DNA of 64,000 bases from Cristatella mucedo. Taxonomy: Eukaryota; Bryozoa; Phylactolaemata; Cristatellidae. Under the pieces are notes generated by a model. The model searched no databases, was not told where the DNA came from, and worked only from the letters and a program-made list of their open reading frames with translations. Positions 11,970 to 35,929 of this stretch are shown piece after piece (the first letter of the stretch is position 1; the number at the start of each line of letters is the position of its first letter). The position numbers and the translations under genes are program-made. The stretch is taken from contig WPIO01000022.1 of assembly GCA_009760855.2 (NCBI GenBank), forward strand, positions 5,032,001 through 5,096,000. Reading direction: 5' to 3'.

Positions 11970-12572
11970 TTTACTTAGTTGGTTTTAGCAGATTTTTCAG
12001 CCGGCTCACTGTGGTGAATGTGTTGACTCAAAATTTATGAGACGCTTTGCAAAACTGCATGCCGTTAGATTGTATACCTTTTGAGATTTTCTCAACAGAA
12101 TGTCTTTCTGGTTTGCCTATACGTGTCAACTTGCTCATTAACTTGGCAAGCCGCTGGCCGAGGTGCCTGGTCAAATGCCTCTCGATTACCTCAGATTACC
12201 ATTCTCGAGCGCAGCAGCAAGCTGTGGCTGCGATGACACGAGCTCTGCTTCGACCACTCTGAAGCTCTTCGACCGCTCTAAGCTGACATGCTTCTTTGTC
12301 GTGCTTACTCTCTAACAGTGGCTGCTGAGGCAGCAGCCTCGGAGGCTATGCATACTACAGCCTGCATACTTTCAGTGATACCTCTTGTCTTACCAACTAA
12401 ACGTTCAGAATGGTTAGGAATAGATTCACTCAAAAGAGTGACCATGACATTTAGGTTTCCTGAATTGAGAGTCAAGTAATGTCATCGTTTTCTGTCAGTC
12501 GGGATGGGGCAACTGTATATCGACTATTTAAGGTAGTCAGTATTCAAGGTCAGTGAAAAACCATAGCTGCTT
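11970..12572. other. Downstream of RPL39, unassigned
   Basis: No coding, RNA or repeat feature was recognised between the RPL39 3' end and the next L2-A copy. Confidence 0.4.
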
Positions 12573-12806
12573 ACTTAATAATAATAATTAGGCACTTGAT
12601 AAAGCGCCCTCAGGGAACTCAATCTCTTTCTAGGCGCTTTACATTTGCTACAAAGGGAAACGCGATTGAATGGTGAGTAATATGCTTGATAAGCAACATG
12701 AATAACATGGTTAGGGGTGACATGCACAGGGTCAGAATGCAAATGTGGTCAGTGGCAGCATGCTCAGTGGCAGCGTGCATATAAGCACATGAAGGACGAA
12801 TCGAGT
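12573..12806 (-). mobile_element. L2-A LINE 3' UTR and tail
   Basis: Read on the minus strand, this contains TGCATGTCACCCCTAACCAT, a block preceding TTTCCCTTTGTAGCAAATG, TAAAGCGCCTAGAAAGAGAT and TGAGTTCCCTGAGGGCGCTT, then (ATT)n at 12573-12587. It is one of the best-preserved copies of the L2-A 3' end. It carries only 3' UTR sequence, so it is strongly 5' truncated. Confidence 0.9.
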
Positions 12807-13421
12807 CTTGAGATAGGCTTAGTTCTAAAAAATCTGGGCACTAGTAATTAAAGGATAAGTACTAGAAAGCATGTACCGATCCTCGATTGTATTTGTACAT
12901 AAGTTTAGCTGCGCATTTTAGGGCTCTACAATTCTGGAAAGTTTTTTAAAGGTGATTTCTGACTGGTTTACTGCATCTTCCGCAACCGTGATAAGACAAT
13001 GAGGATGTCGCGGCACCCAATAGGGGTTGTTTGTCCAGCTAGCGAATGAATTGGTGCAGGTGGCGAGTTGTTGGGTATATATTCCCAGGTTAACTCGTGA
13101 GGGCGGTTGTTTGTTAAGTATAGCTCTCAATACTTCCTTGCAAGCTCTTTGAGCTTGCAAGGAAGTATTGAGTCTGACACTGTAAGCGTTTGGGAACCTA
13201 TTGCCATTTAAGCTATCATGCTTTGTTAGCATTAGCTGTCATAATTATTTACTCTAGCATGGGCTCAATGCCTTCATTCACATCTGCATTATCTGAAAGC
13301 ATTGTGCTTGAAGCTGCCACACTTTGCTAGCAGCATCTGCTACAACGATATATGCATGTGTGGGCATGGTATCCAAATCATGTACCATTAAACGTTGCTC
13401 TGCATATCTTTTGTCCCATGA
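12807..13421. other. Unassigned stretch with perfect hairpin
   Basis: No gene was recognised. The only clear structure is the perfect inverted repeat at 13126-13172, annotated separately. Confidence 0.5.
13126..13172. repeat. Perfect 22-bp inverted repeat with 3-nt loop
   Basis: The left arm (13126-13147, beginning CTCAATACTTCCTTGCAAGC) and right arm (13151-13172) are exact reverse complements separated by TTT. No mismatch is present. It lies outside every recognised element. Confidence 0.97.
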
Positions 13422-13630
13422 CGTTAGCCCATGGTTAAGGTAGTCGCTCTTCTCGACCCAGGTCGTGGGTTTGAGACCTCCAACAGGGGATCCTTTATTT
13501 CCCCCCCCCCCCCCAGGAAGCAGTGGTGATTGCCTAGGGCTCTTCTGTGGCTGTATAAACGAGGTATATAGACTGTATAAACGAGGTATATAGGTGTGTA
13601 TAAACGAGGCTGTTGAATTAGCCAAACTTT
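13422..13630 (+). mobile_element. SINE-1 copy with poly-C and tandem 22-bp expansion
   Basis: The head contains CATGGTTAAGGTAGTCGCTC and box B-like GTGGGTTTGAGACC; the body contains GCAGTGGTGATTGCC and GGCTCTTCTGTGGCTGTATA. Fourteen C's (13501-13514) replace the usual short gap. The segment TGTATAAACGAGGTATATAG is repeated to about three copies at 13551-13610. It ends GAGGCTGTTGAATTAGCC. Confidence 0.8.
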
Positions 13631-13767
13631 TTTATGGCAGCAATCTGACGTCCTTGACAACGTGAAAGGAAACAGCCAGCAGTAAGCATATGATTGTTCC
13701 CAAATCTTGTAAATTGTATGGTCAATGGCAATACCGAATGCAGGCATGTATGTTGCTGAATGCCGTG

Positions 13768-13832
13768 CTGGTTTGGTCCAGTGGTTAAGGTGATCGATCT
13801 GACCAAGGTCTTGCAGAGGTCATGGGCCCCAT
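13768..13832 (+). mobile_element. tRNA-like SINE head joined to an L2-A copy
   Basis: GTGCTGGTTTGGTCCAGTGG, then TTAAGGTGATCGATCTGACCAAGGTC, then GAGGTCATGG form a tRNA-like box A to degenerate box B segment. The minus strand at 22385-22503 carries the same head (CTGGTTTGGTCCAGCGATTA). Here the head runs directly into L2-A reverse transcriptase sequence at about 13833. Confidence 0.6.
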
Positions 13833-15117
13833 CTCGCCTGGGCATCACTGGCACTTCCCTACAATGGTTCAGGTCCTATCTCAGTGGGAGACTCCAGAGT
13901 ATTGATGTGAATGGACAAAGATCACCCGATGTACCTCTGACATATGGAGTACCTCAGGGCTCCGTGTTCCGTCCGATTCTTCTCATGTTCATACTCTCCC
14001 TCTTGCCCATGTGATTGTCAAGCACAATCTAGGCTTTCACTTCTATGCGGGCGACACTCAAGTTATACCTTGGCTTTGATCCCCTCCAGCCTTCGAGCAC
14101 CTCGGATTCTCTCAACTCCCTTGATGCATGTGTTGATGACATCCGCACATGGATGGCAGCAAGTTTTCTTAAATTGAATGATGATACAACTAACTTACTA
14201 GTTATGGCTAAACCAAGTGTGATTCAGAAATTAGAATGGCTAATGCACAAAATCGGCTCTGCCAGCGTATCTCCTTTGAATCTGCACGAACTCTGGGTGT
14301 CATATTCCAAAGTGACCTTTCGTTAGGCGACCACATCGGCTCCACAATCAAGTCTGCCTACTTTCAGCTACATAACTTTGCTAAAATTCGGGCTTGTTTA
14401 GATAGGGATACCACATCAAAGTTGGTCCATGCATTTGTGACATCCCGTCTTGACTCTGTAACTCACTGCTTGATGGACTACCGGCATGTGCAATCAGGTG
14501 CTTACAGCTGGTGCAAAACTGCAGCTAGGTTTGTCTGTCGTGAGTGTCCCAGTTGCCACATCACACCACTTCTTGTTGACCTTCTCTGGCTCCCAGTCAA
14601 GCAACGCATCGAGTTAAAGGTTTTGTTGCTTACTTTCAGGTCTCTCCCTTCTTTGGCTCCAGCCTATCTCTCAGATCTACTCCCCCACCAGGCCCAGCAT
14701 CGTACCAACCTCTTTTCGGAAACTCGACTGTTTGCCCATACCTCGTACAAACCTCAAATCCTTTGGAGACCGTGCATTTAGTTCGTATGCTCCCAAAGCC
14801 TGGAACTCACTTCCGACCTGCGTCACGACATCCCTGACTTGACCACATTTTAAAAATCTAAAAATGCACCAGTTTACGACAGCATTTAGTGGGTCCTTAC
14901 GGTTCGTCCTTTATGTGCTTGTGGGTGCTGACACTTCAAGCCACTAACCACACTTGCATGCTGACCCTGTGCTTGTCACCCCTTACCGTGTTATTCATGT
15001 TGTTTACCAAGCAAAATACCACTCACCATTCAATCGTGTTTCATTTACATCAAATGTAAAGCGCCTAGAAATCGATTGAGTTCTCTGAGGTTGCTTTATC
15101 ACGAGTATTATTATTAC
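13833..15117 (+). pseudogene. L2-A LINE reverse transcriptase fragment, 5' truncated
   Basis: This copy holds the C-terminal half of the RT and the downstream domain. It reads LGITGTSLQWFRSYLSGRLQ, VPQGSVFRPILL (the usual GVPQGSVLGP motif altered), and FHFYAGDTQ where active elements have FYADDTQ, so one catalytic Asp is Gly. Later it reads LGVIFQSDLSLGDH and KIRACLDRDTTSKLVHAFVT, then HITPLLVDLLWLPVKQRIEL. The C-terminal block (APKAWNSLP) and the 3' UTR run to an (ATT)n tail at 15104-15116. Frameshifts split it into at least four frames (13760-14014, 13944-14177, 14045-14326, 14236-14781). It cannot make a functional protein. The clade is L2/CR1 by motif order. Confidence 0.92.
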
Positions 15118-15165
15118 GTGAAGCGCCTGAATAGAGATGTAATCTCTTAGGGCGCAATTCAAATG

Positions 15166-15759
<594 letters not shown>

Positions 15760-16310
15760 TTATGTGGCTCGTCTTGGCTGCTGTAAATCAGTTTTGCCTA
15801 TGCTTCTGCAGAAAGCTATTCAGCCTCAGTAGCTGGTGAGGAATGTGGCTGCAAAGTTGCTCGGCAAATCAGTGAGTCGGCCTTGCATGTCCCTTGCTGA
15901 AGAAGCTTCGATAGCTCCCGGTCGATCAAAGGACATACAGCAAAATTCTTACTCTAATCCATATGACCCACAATGGTTTGGCACCTTTGCCCCTGTAGCA
16001 GAGCTGTTGCACCAGTTTCAGCCTCCCTGTACCCTCTGGTCCAATGTGGACGGTAAATCTGCTTTCCATTCCTTTACTCAAATGAGACTTTTGTGACAGA
16101 AGCTTTTGCTCAGGAGATCCTAGACTGGAATTAACTTCCATGATGCATATGCGACGACCTCAGCTGTTGTTTGCTCGACTGCTCCCGACTCAGCTATGCT
16201 TCTCATTGGGTGAGATGAAGTCTGTTGGCTACTGTTTGGGAACCAAAAGCTTAGGCTTTGAGTTTGCTCAAGAAAACTGTGTAACACACTTAGTCTTTGT
16301 GGTGTCAAGG
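15760..16310 (+). pseudogene. L2-B LINE C-terminal fragment (old)
   Basis: The plus strand carries a degraded version of the L2-B C-terminal region: 'LGCCKSVLPMLLQKAIQPQ' (family LDYCNSLLAGLPKKAI), then 'ELLHQFQPPCTLWSNVDGK' (family ELLHQFQPLRALRSCVDNK), then 'LPTQLCFSLGEMKSVGYCLG' and 'SLGFEFAQEN'. Frameshifts and stops are frequent. The usual GAGATACA tail is not seen, so the 3' end may be lost. Confidence 0.75.
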
Positions 16311-18533
16311 ACTGAGATGCATTACATTGCATTGTTGGTCATGTTGCTGCTCCTGCTGCTACAACAGGTACCCTAACTAGTCATCATAAGCGGTCCAACA
16401 AATGGTATGGGAGAACTTAGTGAGATTTTAAATGTCAAGCCCGTCAAGAAGCATCCCTTGGTTGAGTCGCCACGGGATTGGCCTCTGGGTCAAGCTTTTT
16501 GACACGCCACCTAATGAAGAGTCCGCCTTGTACTGCCTCAGCTTTAGGTGGGCTGCAGGCTTGATCCCGAACCAGCATCACCCGTCGGCAGTTCCCCGGA
16601 CGTAGAAACTAGCAAAGCTTTGTTGCAGCCAGACGCCAGGATAGGGTGTGGGACCGAGATTTGTTTAGCCATTCCTTAGAAAAATATGCTTGCCAATACT
16701 TTTAGACCAGACTTCATATTGACAAACGTGACCTTTTTCTGTATTTGCCTTGGAGCATTATCGTGATCGTGGTTTGACTATTGCCTGCCAATGTACCTCC
16801 GTTTACCTGCTATCCTCTGTCGGGCCCCCAATTATTAATTGGAAGCAGGCATGAAACTTTGAGCTCTATTTAGCTCAGAGCATTGTCAGTGCATGTGCTA
16901 TTGTTACTGAGACAATCACTGTCATGTGCCGAACAAGCCTCAAACAAAAGTAAATGGCGTCCATTCGGTGGCAATTAGCAGGTCGCAACACCTCACATCC
17001 TCTGTTGAAGAGCAGATTTGTCGGCGCTTCAGAGAGGCCTCTTCAGTTTGTCGAAGCAGGTGCACGAAGATTCGGGGTCTGATTCCATGGACGGTGCATA
17101 AAATTTTGGATAGGCCTCGGTGTTCTGCTTGGGGTGTGCCCGACGAGACCTGCCGCCTCCGCGAGACCTTCGACGCAAAGCTTCAGGGTCAATATCGAAA
17201 GCTGGTGCACGGTCAGTTTCTGTAGTGGGCCAGCCGTCAGCCGCTTCAGAGGAGAGCCAAAAGTATTGCGACGGAATGCATCTCTCTAGAGCTCCAGTTC
17301 TGAGCCACTCTCTCTCGAGAGAGCACTACAGCCTGGCAGGGCTCCCGATTTGCCAACGCATCTACATTTTGAAGCCAATAATAAAATCATAAAAAATAAA
17401 ATAAAATAAAATGATAATCAACCTCTGTAGTCAGCAAGAGAAGTTATTTAATTAGTCCTTAAGTCACAGTAACTGCCGGCACATGTACATGAAGTCACTC
17501 GCGATGTATAAATTGGCGTGCAACGAGGGTACAGTATTGATGGGTGTCAGAAAAGGAGGAGGTGAAGATAATTTGCATAAGTACCTGCAATATGCACGCT
17601 CGTAGTTGAAATTGAACGTTGAAATGCTAGAGCTTTGGATAATCTATCCCTGCCGGCGCGCCCAGCCAACTGCGGGGCAAGAGCTCCATACTTCGGCATA
17701 GGTAGTGAAGTACTCGGAATCTTACCTCCCCAGTACTATCAACTTGAAATATTTTTTTTAAATGGCGGTCATGGCATTCCAGCTGCTTGCGCGCTCTGCA
17801 CTAAGATTTCCTTTGCTGTCGCCCGTAGTGACAGCTGGCGCGTCCACTTAATCCGGCTGAGCTGGTGTATTAGGAAGCTGTTCAGAGTGAGCGCGGCCGG
17901 CCGGCACGGCGAGCTCTCGCAGCGATTAATTGGGAACAAAGAAGGAGCGAATAGAATAGAATCGCAGCTATCGCAGACATCAGCGAGAAAAGCAAAACAA
18001 GCTAAAAGGGAAGCCGCTGCGTGCCACACTGCCGAAACAGAAGCGTTGGATATGGAGGTGTGATTCGAGTAGCTCACGACCTATGTCGAAGTATAGAGTT
18101 CTTGCCCCGCGTAGTCGGCTGAGCGCACCGACAGGAGTAGATTCTCCACACCCGGTACTCGGCACGCTGAAAACGGGCTCGCGCCAACTTTAGTTTGACC
18201 CCTTTGCAGTCAATAGGATGGATACCTAGCCAAACGAATGCAGGATACTTCTTTTTAAGGCGTAATATTGGATTGCTTTGGCCGCCGCCTTGGAATGAAA
18301 TTAGCTTGATATCTAGTGCCGCGAAAACGAGTCGAGATTTCGTGCGGTCCGTGAGTTAGCCGCACTGGGGGATTAGCTCGTGCGAAATCCACTGTACTAG
18401 GACATTTAAATTGTCGTCGAGGGAACTCTTTGTGAATTACGTTACTGCATCCGCTAACGCTGCCAACATTTTCTGATTAAAGTAAAGCCAAGCGCTAATT
18501 GTAATCGCGTAATACTAGAGCGCATGCGCAATG
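16311..18533. other. Unassigned stretch
   Basis: No family was recognised. It contains an (AAAAT)n-like run at 17381-17412. GC content rises after about 17640. The plus-strand open frames at 16926-17225 and 17635-18063 show no domain. Confidence 0.4.
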
Positions 18534-18727
18534 AGACGCTCACAGCTCGCCCCTGTGTATTGGCCCCGGGGCGAGGTGCTCGCTCTTTGCGACCGGGGTC
18601 GTGAGTTCGAGGTCTGCGGCGGTCGCTTCTTTAATGAGCACTGCAAGAAGCGGCGGCGGCGACGGCCGTCGCGGCTCTTCTGCCGCTATATAAATGAGGC
18701 TGCGGTCAAATCGGTTTTACTTCGGTC
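18534..18727 (+). mobile_element. SINE-1 copy (GC-rich variant)
   Basis: The head is GGGGCGAGGTGCTCGCTC and then GTCGTGAGTTCGAGGTCTGC (box B), the body GCGGTCGCTTCTTTAATGAG and then GGCTCTTCTGCCGCTATATA, and the end AATGAGGCTGCGGTCAAATC. It follows the SINE-1 block order but is richer in G and C, like its surroundings. Confidence 0.75.
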
Positions 18728-18785
18728 CCCCCCCCGCCCGCCACAAATCTGCACTTCGCAACCGCTGCATTGCGCAACTTGTCGC

Positions 18786-18852
18786 CGCCCGTCGCTGGCT
18801 CCCCATCAAGTAGCGCATCGACTTGGAGGCTCTGTCGCTCGCTCGTATGACC
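18786..18852 (+). mobile_element. L2-A LINE fragment
   Basis: CGCTGGCTCCCCATCAAGTA followed by GCGCATCGACTTGGAGGC and TCTGTCGCTCGCTC matches the L2-A segment encoding HWLPVKQRIDFKVLSLT. Only about 65 bases are recognisable. Confidence 0.6.
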
Positions 18853-19439
18853 CATCGTCTGCTTGCTCCTGCCTCCTAGGAGTCAGAAATACTTGCTCCT
18901 CCTCGGCGGCGGCGGCGACGGCAGTAGCCAGAGTCGCCGCTCGCGGGGATCGCATCGCCTAGCTGCCCCCACGCGTGGTCTGACCCTTCACGACTTGATC
19001 TCTCTACTTGACTTAACTTGATATTTATATTAGGGAGCTAAAGCGTACCGGTGCCTCGCCGCCGAAGCATTCGCTCCGCACGTTCGTGATTCATCAAGGA
19101 CGCAGCGGAGCGATTGCCGGAATGCCTCTGCCTACTGCCTCTGATGCTGTCTGAGGCACACCACCCGCTCGTCGGCTTAACAGAGAGTTAAGAGTTCGGA
19201 AGTTACTTAATCTTGCCTAGTAATGCGAAGCGTTATGAGCGGCAGCAGGCATTATGGGCCAGCATGAGGCTAAACTGGTATTCTATTCGACAGCGTCAGC
19301 TGCATCCTACCGGGTACCGTAGGCAATATCGCCCCAACGCCAGCCACCCTGTAAACGCGGTATACATACAACCGCTATGAAAAAGCACTTTCGAGCACGC
19401 TCGGCCATCCGGTCGACTTTACTATTAATCGCTTGGTAA
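18853..19439. other. Unassigned GC-rich stretch
   Basis: Contains a short (CGG)n-like run at 18905-18920. No gene was recognised. Confidence 0.4.
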
Positions 19440-19536
19440 TGCTTTTCATAAAGCATCTGTAAAGTGCCTAGAAAAAGATTCAGTTCTCTGAGGGTGCTAT
19501 AAAAATGCATTATCATTATTATTATTAGTAGTAGTA
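19440..19536 (+). mobile_element. L2-A-type 3' tail fragment
   Basis: CATCTGTAAAGTGCCTAGAA, then AAAGATTCAGTTCTCTGAGG, GTGCTATAAAAATGCATTAT and (ATT)n is the terminal ~90 bases of the L2-A family. No coding part is attached, so it is either an extreme 5' truncation or the end of an L2-tailed SINE. Confidence 0.8.
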
Positions 19537-21392
19537 TTAGCTACTCCCGGCTCTTCGTTAAATGCGGACAAGCTGCACCGAAAGGTTAGGCTCTACACCT
19601 CGATGGAGGGCAAAGATCGCGATGCGATCGCTAAGCAGCCTCTCGATGTTTCTCTTATGTTTTAAGGCCAATAAAGTTTTACACTGCTAGTATCGATCGA
19701 AAGAATAGCTGTCAAACATGTCACGGTACTTGCATTAATATGGCGAGTGCAATGCATGCGCGACCTTTTCAGTGTAGAGCGTGGACAAGTGCGTGCGCTA
19801 GTGCACGTGGCAAGCGATTGCATTCGCAGATTAATCCTCCTAGAAAATTATTCGAAAAGAATTTTCAACTACGGGCTGCATCAAAAAAGCTAGGTACAGT
19901 GTGAATGAAATTATTATTGCAAGTAGAACTGGCTCACAGAGGATTTGGGTACCATTTTTGGAGGAGACAAAATCAATGAAGTCAGTGGAGCTCGAAATAG
20001 AAGAAATGATCTCCGTGTAAGTCCGTGCACACAAAGCGGAAACAAGATTGTGTCAGAGAGACAGAATTTATAATGCCTAGCTATAGACTTTCTTGCCAGC
20101 CACGCGATACCGTGGTTCGACCGATTTTTCGGATGGTTTTAGATTTGCGGATAGCTCTACTTTACCCTGCATCAGATGACACCGGCTTCGTACGAGTACC
20201 CCTGTAGCTCGTACTCCCGCAACGAGTAGGATTTTTGCAAGCGATTGGGCCACCCTGCACAGCACGCTTCACCTAATTTCAGATGCGATGTTAAAAAAGA
20301 GACCCAAATTGATGACAAATCAGGTGCAGATCTGCAGGGTACCGTGAATGATTCTAATTAACTACGATACATCTGCCATTTCCGCAATAAACGTCAGCAA
20401 ACTTCGGTTTTCATTCCCAATTATACAAAGTTGTGTTACGCGCTAAACCATCAAATTTCTTGCTATTGGGCTTGCCCGTTCGCTTGGTGCGACCTAAAAT
20501 GGTTCGCGCCTGCCAGGCTTTTTACGCATTTGAACGGCGATACAGCTGCGATTTCCAAAAAATGCTTCATGCAACTGTTGTTTTAATTACAAATTATGGA
20601 GACCAGTATGCTAAGTTAACTAACCCAATTCTAGCCAATCGCGTTTTAGCGTTCTCGTGCTATTGCCTCCAATGGCCCGGCCCAAATGGCAGCCCAAACC
20701 ATTCGAACTGCAATAAAGATGCAATTTTCACGAACAGTTTCAAGAAACTGCGCTCGCGTCGACGTGCATACGAGCGAGCAAGAGACGACTCGACGGAGCC
20801 CAAGGCGCGTGCTGATTTGGCTTTAATTCACAGCAAGGCGGCCACGGCCGCAGAGCGATAGGCTTCGCACCTCTCGCCGTTGCTGATTTGCGCTGGATTT
20901 GTGCCACCGCGAGTCGGTCGTCCGGCTCCTCTGCCGCCGACCACGCTGACTAGGCTCGAGCCTCCGGCGACTTTGTCTAGCAAAAGAGCGAGCGGCAATC
21001 GCGCGGCGAAATCACGGCCGCTCGATGCTCACACCCGGTCACCACGGCCGCCTCGCTCTGGCCTCCTGGGGCTGGGGAAAGGGAGTGATACTCGCAGAGC
21101 GGGCATGACGGAGACATTTCTACGGGTCGCTAGCTGACGTCGGGCATCCTCGGTCGACTTCATAGCGGCGGCGGCAGGCGGTCGCAGGACGACGAGCCGT
21201 CGTAAGTCTCCTCCGGCGGCGGCCGCCAGAAAGACTTGCCGCCGGAGCCTTTCGCGCGAGAGCTCGGCTTCTCGGAGCTTCGCCGGCTGCTCGGCCAGAG
21301 CGGCGCGCTCGCTCTCAGAGACCGTCGCCCCTCAGTGCTCACGCCCCGAGGAGGCGCGACGTCGCTCGCGCGCGCGTGACGACGGCGGAGCC
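19537..21392. other. Unassigned; right part probably the NHERF-like 3' UTR
   Basis: No domain or repeat was recognised. GC content climbs from about 20740 towards the NHERF-like terminal exon on the minus strand, so the right part is probably its 3' UTR. Minus-strand ATTAAA occurs at 20821-20826 as one possible polyadenylation signal. Confidence 0.35.
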
Positions 21393-34341
<12,949 letters not shown>

Positions 34342-34640
34342 TCTCTACCCTGCTGTTCTCGCCGCTGCCGCCGCTGCCGCTGCTGCCGCTGCTTCGGAGC
34401 TCTGGCGTCTCGCTTTCAGCCGGTCCGGCGGACGAGCGCTAATTGGCTGCGGGCGGAGCGCGGCGTGCAACGGAGGGATACGAAAGGGGCGGGCGGCCCG
34501 AGAGGCCGCCGCTCAGGCGGTGGTCACGTGACCGCAGCAGCCGCTCCGCCACGGCGCGGCTTTCCGGTGGGAGGCGACCGGCAGCTGTGACGCGCTTCGA
34601 GTGCGTGGAGCGAACGCGATCTGCCGCCGTCGTGGAGCTC
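34342..34640 (-). promoter_or_regulatory. NHERF-like GC-rich promoter region with palindromic E-box
   Basis: The DNA upstream of the NHERF-like start codon is strongly GC- and CpG-rich, as in CpG-type promoters. The 12-bp palindrome GGTCACGTGACC at 34522-34533 contains a CACGTG E-box with the flanks preferred by USF/MITF-type bHLH-ZIP factors. No TATA box is seen. The function is inferred. Confidence 0.5.
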
Positions 34641-34811
34641 GCCAAGCGAACTCCGCTGGGAGCGCGCACCCGACGCTGCGGACAGAGGCCCTCCGCCCCA
34701 CCGCTGAGGTTCCTTCGAAACCGCCGTCGGCGCCGCGTCGGCGGGACGGACGTGGCTTGCTCTCGTTTCGCGGCGTCCCGGAGTGGCGTGGCTGGCGCCC
34801 GCGCATCGCCG

Positions 34812-34915
34812 CGGGCGCCTCCTTCTCCGTGGTCGTCCTCCATTGCGGCTCGTTCTCCGAGGCCGTCCTCCATCGCGGGCGCCTCGTTCTCCGAGGTCGT
34901 CCTCCATCTCGGCTC
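34812..34915. repeat. Short GC-rich minisatellite
   Basis: The motif GTTCTCCGAGGTCGTCCTCC followed by ATCGCGG or a variant occurs about three times at roughly 30-39-bp spacing. Confidence 0.8.
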
Positions 34916-35023
34916 GCCACCGTGGGACAGAGAAGAGCCCCGGCTTTAGTCAACCGTTGCAGCTGCTGCAGTGCCGCGCGGGCTTGTTGCCGGCGAGCCG
35001 TCGCAGCCTGTGCCTATGAAAAA

Positions 35024-35156
35024 TAATCCTAGCTGATTTAACAGCCTCCTTTTGAAAAGCGACAGAAGAACCTTTATGGCTATCGCCACCGCTTGCAGTG
35101 GCAATAAAAGATCACCCACCGCAGGATTCAAACTCACCTAGTGTGCCATCGCGGCT
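35024..35156 (-). mobile_element. SINE-1 copy with internal head deletion
   Basis: The minus strand has GCCGCGATGGCACACTAGGT, then GAGTTTGAATCCTGCGGTGG, GATCTTTTATTGCCACTGCA, AGCGGTGGCGATAGCCATAA and the ATCAGCTAGGATTATTTTT end. About 40 bases between box A and box B, present in other copies, are missing. Confidence 0.85.
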
Positions 35157-35559
35157 CGCCACAGGTACAGCTCGGCGAATTTCCCGAGATAAGCAGAGGA
35201 CCGTCCAATCGGCAGTAAGGGTAAAATGAGGCCGCAGACGGTTTTCTCGAGACGCCATTTGCTGGCTGGTGAAAGAGCAGGTTTTGCTCTATTGCGTGGG
35301 CTAAAGCTGAGTTGCACTTAGCTAGTCGCGGAGCAGGACTACTCCGACCATCATTAAACAACAAACCATCCACTGAAGTGAAATTATAATAATATTAACC
35401 GTAATAATAATAATAATAACAGATCATATGCTTAGCGTCCTAAGAGAAGCATATATCTATCCAGGTATTGTATAAATCTACGTTAATAGAATCAATAACA
35501 AGAGCGCATAGCATGCACGTTATCATGCTTAGAAAATCATTAAATAGCAAACGTCATGC

Positions 35560-35615
35560 TCGGACCAGTTCTCTGAGGGCGCAATGAAAAATTTAATATT
35601 CTTATTATTATTACG
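35560..35615 (+). mobile_element. L2-type 3' tail fragment
   Basis: CAGTTCTCTGAGGGCGCAAT followed by a short A-rich gap and (ATT)n is the extreme 3' end of an L2-A-like element. Confidence 0.6.
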
Positions 35616-35925
35616 CACCAGCGTGCAAAAGTACACTCGAAGACACTTGGGGCCACTGACGGGGCTCCCTGCTTTGTAGCGTGCACTGGATCACGTGCAC
35701 GGGCACACGCATGCGAAGCAGAGACGAAACAAAAGACAGTGCCACTGGGGAAACAGCTCGAGCTGAGCGGAACGGCGGCGTCTTTAGCTGAGACTTGAGC
35801 GACGCAAGGCCATCGAAGAAGGTAGTGGCTGAGTGAGGCTGGAGGCTTTGAGTCCCAGGCTTTCTGTGCGTGCGAGCGTAAGGCTTGATCACCAAAATAT
35901 TTCAATTTAGAGCGTGGGACGCGAC
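35616..35925 (-). pseudogene. L2-like LINE C-terminal fragment (diverged)
   Basis: The minus strand reads LKYFGDQALRSHAQKAWDSK, equivalent to the L2-A block FGDRAFSSYAPKAWNSLP, then after a frameshift FFDGLASLKSQLKTPPF, equivalent to LTTFKKNLKTHLF. It differs enough from L2-A to be another subfamily. Confidence 0.6.
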
Positions 35926-35929
35926 GATC

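Noticed and set aside
17635-18063. 142-codon plus-strand open frame
   Set aside because: No domain recognised; treated as chance in GC-rich DNA.
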